Below, in pieces: positions 6,916-14,083 of a stretch of DNA of 35,356 nucleotides. The notes beneath the pieces are model-generated. The model saw nothing but the letters and a program-made list of their open reading frames with translations, searched no databases and was not told the DNA's origin. The DNA is from a virus. Location: positions 1 to 35,356 of the IMG/VR virus record IMGVR_UViG_3300023104_000004; one strand, given 5' to 3'. Position numbers and translations under genes: made by a program. Numbering within the stretch: position 1 is the stretch's first letter; the number at the start of each line of letters is the position of its first letter.

Positions 6916-7098
6916 CATTTAAAGACTTCGACACCCGCCGCACACATGAGCGCACACGCCACAGCCAACCAAACGGTTCGCACAGTGGTATTTAGCATCT
7001 GCCAAACAACGGCTGAGGCTGTCGAACTGACTTCCGACAAGGAAGCAATAAACATGCCAGCGACAATACGTCGGGCATAAAAGGGCATTCACGCAACA
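6916..7098. other. Non-coding stretch before the metallophosphoesterase gene
   Basis: An open frame exists at 6871-7080, but it begins inside the terminator hairpin, lacks a ribosome site and reads as low-quality protein. I see no clear promoter; scattered A/C-rich sequence is followed by the inverted repeat at 7099-7182. Confidence 0.4.
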
Positions 7099-7182
7099 GC
7101 GGTGGAATGCAGCCTCACCGCATAAGTCCGACTCATGGATTGTTCGTAGCACCATGGGCGGCAGCGGTGAGGCACTCCACCG
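7099..7182. repeat. Large imperfect inverted repeat upstream of the metallophosphoesterase gene
   Basis: GCGGTGGA (7099-7106) plus GCCTCACCGC (7112-7121) is complementary to GCGGTGAGGC (7164-7173) plus TCCACCG (7176-7182), a 17-pair stem with one small internal loop and a 42-base apical region. Each arm can also fold on itself (GCGGTG with CACCGC). It ends 4 bases before the AGGAG site, so it could control transcription or translation of the gene. Confidence 0.6.
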
Positions 7183-7197
7183 TTGACAGGAGCCCGC

Positions 7198-8460
7198 GTG
7201 TCTCAATGTTCCGTGTGTGCCCAAGGTGTCGCCATCGATGACAGCATGTCGAACGTTGCATGGGGTCGGAAACTGGGCCTCGGTGAATCATCAATCCGTC
7301 GCCACCTGAAACATGCACCACTCGTACACCTCGAGCCCACAGTTGAACCAATCGCCGGTAAAGCTGATGTCGGCCCTGATGGTGGCGAATTCACCAACAT
7401 TCAAACCGACGCACCACTCGGCAACGACTGGTCGGCAATCTTCGCCCGCTTCAACCTCGACCCCGAACTATTCACCATCGTTGACGACACCGTTCGCATG
7501 TCGATGTGGCAGCAGTCGAAGCGTCTCGAGTCCGGTGAACGCGACACCATCAACTTGTACTCGTACAGCGCCAGGTTCACACGCAAAGTCAACAACAGCG
7601 CGAACTTGGATGACCTGTACGCGGCAATCGACAACTGGACGCCCGAAGTAAAACGCGTCCGACCCTTTGCACTCGAAACCCTTGTTGTGTGTGCCGCCGA
7701 CTTGCAGACCGGCAAGACCGACTTTGGGCTCAAGTCCACCGACCTTACCAACCGGGTTCTCGCATCCTTCGCTGCCGCTGCCGAGATTGCGCGTACAACA
7801 CACTTCGCCGAAATCGTCCTCGCCGACCTTGGCGACATCGTGGAGAACATCAACTCCACCAGCTCACAACGCGCAACCAACGATTTGGCAATTACCGAAC
7901 AGGTGAGACTTGCACGCCGCCTCATGCTCGAAGGCATCAAGCTACTCGCACCGTTGACTGACAGCCTCATCTACGCTGCTGTCCCCTCGAATCACGGCTC
8001 AGTGCGTATCGGCCCGAAGTCACCCGAGAATCACGTACTCGATGACTACGGCATCGAGATTGCTGAACAGTTGCGCGACATCTGCGAAAACTCAGACAAA
8101 CTCGCCAACGTCTCATTCGTCATCCCCGAACAGTCCCTCGAATCGTTGGCATTCACAACATCCGGCACAACGTTGGGCATGGCTCACGGGCATCAGGCAC
8201 AAGGCGCTGACGGACTCGGTAAATGGTGGGCAGGACAGTCGCACGGTCGTATGCCACTCGCTACGGCTGACCTGGCCCTGTTCGGGCATTTTCACAGTCT
8301 CCGCGTTCAACAGTCCGGTGACTCACGCTGGCTCATGGTGTCACCGTCATCGGATTCGGGCTCGAGCTGGTTCACGAACAAGACGGGCGAATCGTCGGCT
8401 AAGGGCATGTTGTCCTTCGTTACCGCGAACGGGCAATGGTCGGAGCTAAGGATTCTGTAA
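7198..8460 (+). CDS. Calcineurin-like metallophosphoesterase with N-terminal HTH-like region
   Basis: A 420-residue protein. GTG at 7198 has AGGAG 6 bases upstream; an upstream TTG would leave no ribosome site. Residues 4-40 carry a CSVC pair and a helix-turn-helix-like GLGESSIRRHLKH. The catalytic domain begins near residue 162 with metal-site motifs in order: DLQ (168-170, where DxH is usual), GDIVEN (212-217), NHG (265-267), AHGH (329-332) and FGHFH (362-366). Such dinuclear-metal enzymes include the Mre11/SbcD nucleases and phosphodiesterases; a DNA nuclease role is plausible for a phage. The Gln for His swap in the first motif is noteworthy. The gene stands alone between hairpins. Confidence 0.82.
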   Translation: MSQCSVCAQGVAIDDSMSNVAWGRKLGLGESSIRRHLKHAPLVHLEPTVEPIAGKADVGPDGGEFTNIQTDAPLGNDWSAIFARFNLDPELFTIVDDTVRMSMWQQSKRLESGERDTINLYSYSARFTRKVNNSANLDDLYAAIDNWTPEVKRVRPFALETLVVCAADLQTGKTDFGLKSTDLTNRVLASFAAAAEIARTTHFAEIVLADLGDIVENINSTSSQRATNDLAITEQVRLARRLMLEGIKLLAPLTDSLIYAAVPSNHGSVRIGPKSPENHVLDDYGIEIAEQLRDICENSDKLANVSFVIPEQSLESLAFTTSGTTLGMAHGHQAQGADGLGKWWAGQSHGRMPLATADLALFGHFHSLRVQQSGDSRWLMVSPSSDSGSSWFTNKTGESSAKGMLSFVTANGQWSELRIL

Positions 8461-8510
8461 TCAAGCCTCATTGCTTGACGTCGCCACAATCAAGCCTCAC
8501 CGCTTGACGT
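8461..8510. repeat. Tandem pair of near-identical hairpins
   Basis: Two copies of TCAAGCCTCAnnGCTTGACGT begin at 8461 and 8490, 29 bases apart. Each can form a short TCAAGC/GCTTGA stem with a 6-base loop. The first copy starts immediately after the metallophosphoesterase stop. It could be a terminator, a binding site or an origin iteron. The second copy contains GCCTCACCGC, also present in both arms of the inverted repeat upstream of the gene. Confidence 0.6.
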
Positions 8511-8575
8511 AAGCGAATCCCTAATATCTGCCGAATATCAGATAAACCCTTATCCACCCTCGAAACCAAGAACGA
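8511..8575. other. AT-richer spacer with hairpin and near-DnaA box
   Basis: Contains TATCTG/CAGATA arms (8525-8530 and 8539-8544) and TTATCCACC at 8550-8558, one base from the consensus DnaA box. The local base composition is distinctly AT-richer than the surroundings. It could be a replication origin or a promoter region for the small genes downstream. Confidence 0.35.
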
Positions 8576-8677
8576 ATGGGGGTGAATATTACGGAACCGT
8601 CATCTTCAGAATCGATCGACAACTACTCAGTGCCCATCGATCCAATGGACGAACTACAGTGCCTCAGTTGCCAGTAG
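8576..8677 (+). CDS. Possible 33-aa protein
   Basis: The frame runs from ATG 8576 (GTG 8582 alternative) to TAG 8675. It encodes a Ser/Asp/Glu-rich peptide ending LQCLSCQ with a CxxC. The ribosome site is weak (AAG only). It lies in an otherwise gene-free 278-base gap, so it may or may not be translated. Confidence 0.35.
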   Translation: MGVNITEPSSSESIDNYSVPIDPMDELQCLSCQ

Positions 8678-8718
8678 TCGCATAGAAACTTGCCAACGCA
8701 TATAACGGCGGCTGGCAA
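8668..8718. repeat. TTGCCA direct and inverted repeats
   Basis: TTGCCA occurs at 8668-8673 and 8690-8695, and its complement TGGCAA at 8713-8718, all within 51 bases just upstream of the gene starting at 8739. The middle and last copies could pair as a hairpin. A regulatory role is possible but unproven. Confidence 0.4.
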
Positions 8719-8738
8719 CCATCCAGCAAGGAGTCACC

Positions 8739-8963
8739 GTGCAGGAATGGTGTTCGTGCGGTGGCTCAGTCAAGGGTCGCCGCCGTGATGTCATCGCATG
8801 GCGCACCCAACACAACTGCGTAACGAAACCCGACAGTGAGCCCGAACCGCAAGGCACAACTTCGCAAGTCGAACACGCAGGTAGCCGCTACTACGAAACA
8901 TCATCCATGCTCCACGACGTGCCAGTCATTCAGGCGCGCATCGGATTCACACCCAATGCCTGA
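8739..8963 (+). CDS. Small Cys-containing protein
   Basis: A 74-residue protein. GTG start with AAGGAG 5 bases before. The N-terminus MQEWCSCGGSVKGRRRDVIA has CxC and a basic patch, followed by HNC, as in a partial zinc ribbon. The C-terminal half is polar. It overlaps the next tiny gene by 8 bases. Function is unknown. Confidence 0.6.
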   Translation: MQEWCSCGGSVKGRRRDVIAWRTQHNCVTKPDSEPEPQGTTSQVEHAGSRYYETSSMLHDVPVIQARIGFTPNA

Positions 8964-9045
8964 CCCTTTCACCTGTGCCCACTGTGGCGCATCCTACGTT
9001 GTCCCGTCACTGGCGAGAGATTGCGAGACGTCACATGAGCGCTGA
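8956..9045 (+). CDS. 29-aa single zinc finger
   Basis: The frame overlaps both neighbours (ATG 8956 before the TGA at 8961-8963; its own stop lies inside the next gene). It encodes FTCAHCGASYVV then DCETSHER, a compact CxxC...CxxxH finger. Such one-finger microproteins are common in actinophages. No ribosome site is needed if it is coupled to the upstream stop. Confidence 0.55.
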   Translation: MPDPFTCAHCGASYVVPSLARDCETSHER

Positions 9046-9289
9046 AACAAAAGACGCACTAGACGAAGCAATCGCCGCACACTTCGGAACCGAATGGGAC
9101 GGCGCGATACTCACCGGCTACATCCTCCAAATGTCAGGCGTCACCTCCGAAGACATCGAATCCGGCGAACAGCACTCCTACTTCCGCGAAACCGCAAACG
9201 GTCAAGCAGCACACGTCACACTCGGGCTACTCGACTACAGCCACACCACATATCGTGCAGCACTGTCGAGAGAAGCCTTCGATGACTAA
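9035..9289 (+). CDS. Hypothetical protein, actinophage conserved type
   Basis: An 84-residue acidic protein starting at the ATG at 9035, inside the end of the zinc-finger gene. Patterns LDEAIAAHFGTEWDG, LTGYILQMSG and HVTLGLLDYS recall a small actinophage family (DUF7213-like from memory). No catalytic motif. It overlaps the next gene by 8 bases. Confidence 0.6.
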   Translation: MSAETKDALDEAIAAHFGTEWDGAILTGYILQMSGVTSEDIESGEQHSYFRETANGQAAHVTLGLLDYSHTTYRAALSREAFDD

Positions 9290-9542
9290 CCACGCACTCG
9301 AATGGTCACCCGAACCACGCAACGTACAACCCGAGATTGCTGCAGCCGTTGACGCTGTTGAATCGCGACTACCCGCACCGATCGGGTACGACGGGTTCGG
9401 GGCTCCGATCTGGCCGTGGCAGACACCGCATGTTGTGCAATTCCTGCCCGTTGGCGAACCGATCATCAACGCGCGTGACTGCGAGCTCGCAGGATTCAAT
9501 CTTGCCGATGTGCTTGAAGCTGCGAAGAAGAGTGCACCGTGA
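9282..9542 (+). CDS. Hypothetical protein
   Basis: An 86-residue protein, ATG at 9282 overlapping the preceding gene. It is rich in Pro and Trp (PIGYDGFGAPIWPWQTPHVV). It ends in a 4-base overlap with the GTG of the following gene. The family is unknown. Confidence 0.55.
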   Translation: MTNHALEWSPEPRNVQPEIAAAVDAVESRLPAPIGYDGFGAPIWPWQTPHVVQFLPVGEPIINARDCELAGFNLADVLEAAKKSAP

Positions 9543-9853
9543 ATCGTTTTGCCGCGCTCGGGTTGCTCTATGAGGCCAGTAAAGGCAAACGGATACTCGT
9601 CATCTCGCACGACCAACGCCAAGCACGCAAAGACATGAACATCTTCGAGCCGTTACTCGACCACGAAGACAAACTCATACGCGCGCACGGCAACGAACAA
9701 ATACAGAGAAGCAACGGCGGAAGAATCTGGTTCCGCTCAGTCAACGCCCGCATTCAAGGCATGAGCGCCGACATCGCATTCATCGAAGACCGCGAAGAAC
9801 TAACCGAAGACATCATCATCGCAGTCAACGGTGGAGAGATAGTACGCGCATGA
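9539..9853 (+). CDS. Small ATPase-like fragment without P-loop
   Basis: A 104-residue protein from GTG 9539. The order KGKRILVISHDQRQARKDM, NGGRIWFRS, then ADIAFIEDREELTEDI resembles the part of terminase or SF2 ATPases that lies after the Walker A loop (a motif Ia-like strand, then a hydrophobic strand ending in acidic residues as in Walker B). No GKT/GKS loop is present in it or just upstream. It is either a stand-alone partner protein or a remnant. The coding frame is intact, with 4-base overlaps on both sides, which argues for selection. Confidence 0.55.
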   Translation: MNRFAALGLLYEASKGKRILVISHDQRQARKDMNIFEPLLDHEDKLIRAHGNEQIQRSNGGRIWFRSVNARIQGMSADIAFIEDREELTEDIIIAVNGGEIVRA

Positions 9854-10023
9854 GCATGGGTCGCCGCAGAATCGTCAACGGTGACGAACAAGACGCATAC
9901 ACACGCTGGCGACGGATGTACTGCTACCTGCAACGACCCGGTGTTGTGAAGACGATCAAACGCAGCACACACAAACGCGAACGCAAAGACGCCAAGACAC
10001 TGATCAAAGCAGGTGAGCAATGA
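9850..10023 (+). CDS. Small basic protein (57 aa)
   Basis: ATG 9850 to TGA 10021, overlapping both neighbours by 4 bases. Very rich in Arg and Lys (MGRRRIV, TIKRSTHKRERKDAK), so probably nucleic-acid binding. No family recognised. Confidence 0.55.
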   Translation: MSMGRRRIVNGDEQDAYTRWRRMYCYLQRPGVVKTIKRSTHKRERKDAKTLIKAGEQ

Positions 10024-10124
10024 ACACCGCGGACGCTCACCTACTCGTATCAGCCAGGATCAGCGACGACATGCGCGCTGCCATTGAAATCATGCGGGTG
10101 CGGCTCGAGAACGACGAAGAGTAA
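10020..10124 (+). CDS. 34-aa hypothetical protein
   Basis: ATG 10020 overlaps the preceding TGA (ATGA); stop TAA 10122-10124 lies two bases before the HNH gene. The sequence is mostly one amphipathic helix (SDDMRAAIEIMRVRLENDEE). It is short, but placed without gaps in the operon. Confidence 0.5.
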   Translation: MNTADAHLLVSARISDDMRAAIEIMRVRLENDEE

Positions 10125-10126
10125 AC

Positions 10127-10420
10127 ATGCCCGCATCAGGCCGGCCATGGACACGCGAAACAGCAGCATTCAAAGCCGAATGCAAGAAGATCAACGCTCC
10201 CTGCTGGAACTGCGTCATGGACAACGTACCCATCGACTACGACGCACCATACGACCCCAAGAACTACAACCCGCGCAGGTTCACAACAGACCACAAAACG
10301 CCGACCTCACTAGGTGGCGACCCAATGGCCAGATCAAATTGGGCACCCTGCCATGCCCGTTGCAACTCATCCCGCGGGAACACCACACGCGGCCAGTTCC
10401 CCACCTCTCGAGCGTGGTGA
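10127..10420 (+). CDS. HNH endonuclease
   Basis: A 97-residue protein with a CWNC pair, then DHKTPTSLGGDPMARSNWAP, CHARCN and SSRG. This is the HNH ββα-metal fold with catalytic His in TDHKTP, the structural Asn, and a C-terminal Cys pair. HNH proteins beside terminase genes in HK97-like phages help the large terminase cut cos sites; the small terminase begins about 0.7 kb downstream here, so a packaging role is likely. A homing-type role is the alternative. Confidence 0.85.
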   Translation: MPASGRPWTRETAAFKAECKKINAPCWNCVMDNVPIDYDAPYDPKNYNPRRFTTDHKTPTSLGGDPMARSNWAPCHARCNSSRGNTTRGQFPTSRAW

Positions 10421-10465
10421 CCAACTACTGAACACAAAAGAACCACCGACTAATTACCGGTGACA

Positions 10466-10499
10466 GAAAGGCCTCACGTCTCCAAGCGTGAGGCCTTTC
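10466..10499 (+). terminator. 13-bp hairpin terminator
   Basis: Arms 10466-10478 (GAAAGGCCTCACG) and 10487-10499 pair perfectly around an 8-base loop. This stem resembles the one at 6882-6915 (both start with GAAAG and contain CCTCAC). It lies between HNH and the next gene. Confidence 0.75.
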
Positions 10500-10518
10500 G
10501 CATTCCTTGGAGAACAGC

Positions 10519-11028
10519 ATGCGCACCTGCATTATCGAAGACTGCGATATCACCCGCATCGACGCGAAAGGGATGTGCCGTAAGCACTATCGACGCACCA
10601 TTCCCCGCACACCAGACAAGCCCAATCTTGTCAACTGCGACGGATGCGGCCTCGAGATCCTGCGTCACAAATCCAAGCGCTACCCCAAGTCATACTGCTC
10701 TGACGTCTGCCGCCACTGGGACATGTGGGGCGCATGGACAAGTGCGTGGCCGAAGAAAGAACCAGCCGCCAAGATCGTCAAGGCCAAGCCCGCACACCCT
10801 GCGCTCGGCGGACGCTTAGTAGCTGGCCTGTGCAACGACTGCGCCCAACCATTTGTGGCATTGAGCACAACAGGTGTCGCCAAGTTCTGCTCAGAAGCCT
10901 GCCAGCGTCGCACCATGCGCCGCGCTAGGCGCGCACGTGAGTATGACGCGCCAGGCGAATACCGATACTCGGACACCTGTCCCACGCAGCATAGGGGTGG
11001 CGGGGGACTGAAACGGAAATGCACCTGA
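10519..11028 (+). CDS. Cys-rich multi-zinc-ribbon protein (HNH-like without catalytic core)
   Basis: A 169-residue protein; ATG 10519 has GGAGA 5 bases before. It carries three Cys groups: CIIEDCDITRIDAKGMCRKHY, then CDGCG with YCSDVCRHW, then CNDCAQPF with FCSEACQRR. The first two groups are typical N-terminal ribbons of actinobacterial HNH nucleases (CSVxGC...YCxxHY and YCSxxCR), but the HNH core is absent. It may be a truncated nuclease or a DNA-binding accessory to packaging. The basic tail RRARRAREYD supports nucleic-acid binding. Confidence 0.65.
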   Translation: MRTCIIEDCDITRIDAKGMCRKHYRRTIPRTPDKPNLVNCDGCGLEILRHKSKRYPKSYCSDVCRHWDMWGAWTSAWPKKEPAAKIVKAKPAHPALGGRLVAGLCNDCAQPFVALSTTGVAKFCSEACQRRTMRRARRAREYDAPGEYRYSDTCPTQHRGGGGLKRKCT

Positions 11029-11092
11029 AATGCCTCCGGGGCGGGAACCCTTTTATTCGTGATAAAAAAACGACCTTTTTCGAGGTGTCCGG
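11029..11092. other. Possible cos region upstream of the small terminase
   Basis: The 64-base gap between the Cys-rich gene and the small terminase has a G/C cluster (CCTCCGGGGCGGG near 11034) followed by an A7/T5 pair with complementary runs (11064-11070 and 11076-11080). Position next to HNH and terminase fits a cos site, but no overhang can be proven from sequence. Confidence 0.25.
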
Positions 11093-11344
11093 TTGCCTAT
11101 TTTCGATGATGTGACTGACGAGTTGGATCGTCTTTCTGTGTCTGGTTGGCAGCGCTCTACTGCTCTTGCTTTGGCTGCTGCGTTGGATGAGAAGGCGAAT
11201 GCGTCGATGGCTTCGGAGTTGCGGTCGTTGATGTCTGCGGTTGGTTCAAGGCCTGCGGTCAAGGCTGACGTGAAGGTCAATGACGAATTGAAGAGTCAAC
11301 GGGAGAAGCGTCGTGCCGAGTCTCGTTCTGCCCAGAGTTCGTAG
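11093..11344 (+). CDS. Small terminase subunit
   Basis: An 83-residue protein. TTG at 11093 is used because GAGGTG lies 5 bases before it and no ATG is available at that end. The pattern MPIFDDVTDELDRLSVSGWQ and a long Ala-rich helix match small terminases of actinophages directly upstream of the large subunit; the C-terminus is basic and disordered. Small terminases bind phage DNA and position the motor. It overlaps the large terminase GTG by 32 bases. Confidence 0.65.
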   Translation: MPIFDDVTDELDRLSVSGWQRSTALALAAALDEKANASMASELRSLMSAVGSRPAVKADVKVNDELKSQREKRRAESRSAQSS

Positions 11345-12737
11345 CGTTCCTAAGTACAACTTTTCGTCTGGTGTTGAGGCGATCGAGCTGGCAGCTTCTG
11401 CTGGCCTGGTTCTTGATCGCTGGCAGCGCGAGGCGGTGATGGACATTCTGGCTGAGGATTCTCGCGGCCAGTGGAGTGCTTTTGAGACGGCTCTGGTGTT
11501 GCCTCGCCAGAACGGCAAGAACGCGGTTCTTGAGTGCATTGAGCTCGCCGGGTTGTTCCTGTTCGGTGAGCAGCTAATCATTCACACTGCGCATGAGTTC
11601 AAGACTGCACAGGAGGCGTTTAGGCGTATCCGATTTTTGGTCGAGAATACTCCTGAGCTTTATGAGCAGTTGAAGAATGATGGTCGCTCTAACGGCATCA
11701 TGACCGGTGCCGGCAATGAGGGTATCGAGTTGAAGACCGGGCAGCGTCTCCGGTTCTTGGCGCGCTCGGGCAACTCGGGCCGTGGTTTCTCGTGCGATCG
11801 TTTGATATACGACGAGGCATACGACCTGCCCGAAGAAACTATCGCGGCGTCTCTGCCAACGATGTCGGCGCGACCTAACCCGCAGCTCATGTACACCTCG
11901 TCGGCCGCGTTGGACAAGTCGGACGTCCTCAAGAACGTCATGAAGCGCGGTCGCGAGGGCAGCGACAAGAACCTCTGCTACATCGAGTACTCAGCAGACC
12001 CCAAAGCTAGTTTGGATGATCACAAGGCGTGGCGTAGTGCGAATCCAGGCGTTGAGTCGGGTCGCATCCACATTGACTTCATCGAGAAGGAACGTTCGGC
12101 GCTGTCCGAGGTTGCGTTTGCTCGTGAACGGCTCGGGATCGTAGATGAGTCCAAGGGCGCGACTGTCATCGACATGGATGTCTGGGATTCCCGCGGTGAT
12201 GTTCTTGCTGGCCCACCGCTCGACCCTGTGCGGTTTGCAATTGACGTCAGCCCGGATCGTCAGGGTTCGGTTGCCGTGTCGGGCAAGCTTTCGAATGGCA
12301 AGACGTACGCCGAGGTAATCCGCAGCGAAAAGGGTGACGGCTGGGTCGTTGACTATGTGGTTGACCTGCTTGTGAAGTGGCCTGCCTCTTCTGTTGTTCT
12401 TGATGCGATCGGCCCTGCCGGCGCGCTCCTTCCCCAGTTTGCGGAGCGCGGCATAAGCGTTGATGTGGTGTCCATGAAGGAGTACGGGCAGGCGTGCCAG
12501 GGCTTCTTCAACATGGTTGAGGATGACCTGTTCGTGCACCGTTCACAGCCGGGTCTTCGGGCGGCGCTCGATGCTGCCAGGAAGCGCCCGCTGGGTGATT
12601 CTGGCGCGTGGGGTTGGCATCGCCGTGACGCTACGAACATTTCGCCTCTTGTTGCTGTCACTCTCGCCACTTTTGCATTTGCTCAGAGCAAGGCGTTTTC
12701 AGAGCCCGAAGATAACCGAATAATCGTCTTCCGTTAG
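11313..12737 (+). CDS. terL: Terminase large subunit
   Basis: A 474-residue protein with both motor and nuclease domains. The Walker A-like loop is PRQNGKN (64-70), the deviant form common in TerL. Walker B is LIYDEAYD (164-171), followed by a TSSA coupling motif near 195-198. The RNase H-like nuclease has D311 (FAIDVSPD) and D364 (VVLDAIGP). It pumps DNA into the procapsid and cuts it. It starts at GTG 11313 inside the small terminase gene. Length is typical. T/G-rich codon choices begin here and persist through the late genes. Confidence 0.95.
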   Translation: MPSLVLPRVRSVPKYNFSSGVEAIELAASAGLVLDRWQREAVMDILAEDSRGQWSAFETALVLPRQNGKNAVLECIELAGLFLFGEQLIIHTAHEFKTAQEAFRRIRFLVENTPELYEQLKNDGRSNGIMTGAGNEGIELKTGQRLRFLARSGNSGRGFSCDRLIYDEAYDLPEETIAASLPTMSARPNPQLMYTSSAALDKSDVLKNVMKRGREGSDKNLCYIEYSADPKASLDDHKAWRSANPGVESGRIHIDFIEKERSALSEVAFARERLGIVDESKGATVIDMDVWDSRGDVLAGPPLDPVRFAIDVSPDRQGSVAVSGKLSNGKTYAEVIRSEKGDGWVVDYVVDLLVKWPASSVVLDAIGPAGALLPQFAERGISVDVVSMKEYGQACQGFFNMVEDDLFVHRSQPGLRAALDAARKRPLGDSGAWGWHRRDATNISPLVAVTLATFAFAQSKAFSEPEDNRIIVFR

Positions 12738-12745
12738 GAGATCCC

Positions 12746-14083
12746 ATGACGCTCTCCGTCACGGAAGCTGCCCTGTTCGCGGGCTTGAAGCAGACCCTTG
12801 ATTCTTCTCGAGTCGAGACAACGATACTGAATGACTACTACGAGGGCGTTCACCGGCTCGAGCAGTTGGGGCTTTCTATCCCGGAAGAGTTGAAGCGGTT
12901 TACCGTGTTCCTCGGTTGGCCTCGCACGGCAGTTGATGCGCTCGAGCGTCGTCTTGACGTGCAGGGTTTCCGCATGCCGGGTAAGCCTGCAGATAAGTCG
13001 TTGTGGGAGAACTGGCAGTACAACAACATGGACGAGCGCCAGACGTTCGCTCACACGGATGCGCTGGCTTTGGCTCGGTCGTATGTGTGCGTTGGATCCA
13101 ACGAAGACGATCCCGAGTTCCCGCTTATTACGGTCGAGTCGCCGGAGCAGATGATCGCCGTGCGCGATTCACGCACTCGTCGCGTTTCTTCTGCTCTTCG
13201 CATGTATTCGGCGGGCAAGGAGCGGGCAACGCTCTACCTGCCGAACAAGACTCGCTGGCTGATTCTGGATGATGGTGAGTGGCAGGACGAGTTTGATCCT
13301 GATGAGCACAACTTGGGCACTGTTCCGGTTGTTCCACTGGTGAACCGTAACCGCGCCACCCGCAAGACGGATTCGATCGTTGAGGGCATCTCCGAGATGG
13401 CCGACATCATCCCGATCGCTGATTCGGCATCGCGTGCAGTCACGAACGCACAGCTAGCGCAGGAGACCATTGCAGCTCCGCAGCGCGGCGTCTTGGGTGC
13501 GACGAAGGGTGACTTTATTGATGCTGATGGCAACCAGCTTTCGGCATGGCAGTCGTACTTCGGTTCCGTGTGGGCGATGGCCAACAAGGAAGCGAAGACT
13601 TTCCAGTTTGATGCTGCTGAGCTTTCGAACTTCGAGAACGTCGTAAACATGTACGCCCGCCTTGCATCGGGTGTGTCGTCGCTGCCTGTCGAGTATTTCG
13701 GCTTGAACACGCAGCAGCCGCCGTCTGCCGATGGCCAGCGCGCAGGTGAAACTCGTTTGATCAAGAATGCGGAGCGGAAGCAGACGAGCTTTGGCCACAG
13801 TTGGGAGTCTGTGCAGCGTCTTGTGATCCGTTTCCGCGATGGCGAGTGGTCGGATGATGCGCGTCAGATGGAAACGATTTGGCGTGACGCCGGTACGCCC
13901 ACTGTCGCGCAGCAGACTGACGCAGTTGTGAAGCGGTTCCAGGTTGGTCTTATCGACTGGGAGACGGCGCAGGAGCATCTTGGGGAAACGCCTGCAGCCA
14001 TTTCGCAGATGAAAACTCGTCGTGCTGCCGACTCCGAGCTCGCCTTAGGTATCGCAGTTCAGCAGGCGTCTGAGCAGATCTAA
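12746..14083 (+). CDS. Portal protein
   Basis: A 445-residue protein following terminase, with a TAGGAG site about 5 bases before ATG 12746. It shows the SPP1/phi29-type (Phage_prot_Gp6-like) actinophage pattern: a helical N-terminus, a mixed core with FLGWPRTAVDALERRLDVQG, and the long helix region LAQETIAAPQRGVLGATKG and NAERKQTSFGHSWESVQRL. Portals form the dodecameric ring through which DNA passes. Its stop overlaps the MuF-like gene start by one base. Confidence 0.93.
   Translation: MTLSVTEAALFAGLKQTLDSSRVETTILNDYYEGVHRLEQLGLSIPEELKRFTVFLGWPRTAVDALERRLDVQGFRMPGKPADKSLWENWQYNNMDERQTFAHTDALALARSYVCVGSNEDDPEFPLITVESPEQMIAVRDSRTRRVSSALRMYSAGKERATLYLPNKTRWLILDDGEWQDEFDPDEHNLGTVPVVPLVNRNRATRKTDSIVEGISEMADIIPIADSASRAVTNAQLAQETIAAPQRGVLGATKGDFIDADGNQLSAWQSYFGSVWAMANKEAKTFQFDAAELSNFENVVNMYARLASGVSSLPVEYFGLNTQQPPSADGQRAGETRLIKNAERKQTSFGHSWESVQRLVIRFRDGEWSDDARQMETIWRDAGTPTVAQQTDAVVKRFQVGLIDWETAQEHLGETPAAISQMKTRRAADSELALGIAVQQASEQI

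Noticed and set aside
6871-7080. 69-codon + strand frame after the 6.9 kb terminator
   Set aside because: It starts inside the hairpin arm and has no ribosome site or recognisable protein pattern.
13234-13764. Minus-strand open frame within the portal gene
   Set aside because: Shadow of the portal coding frame; no ribosome site or domain.
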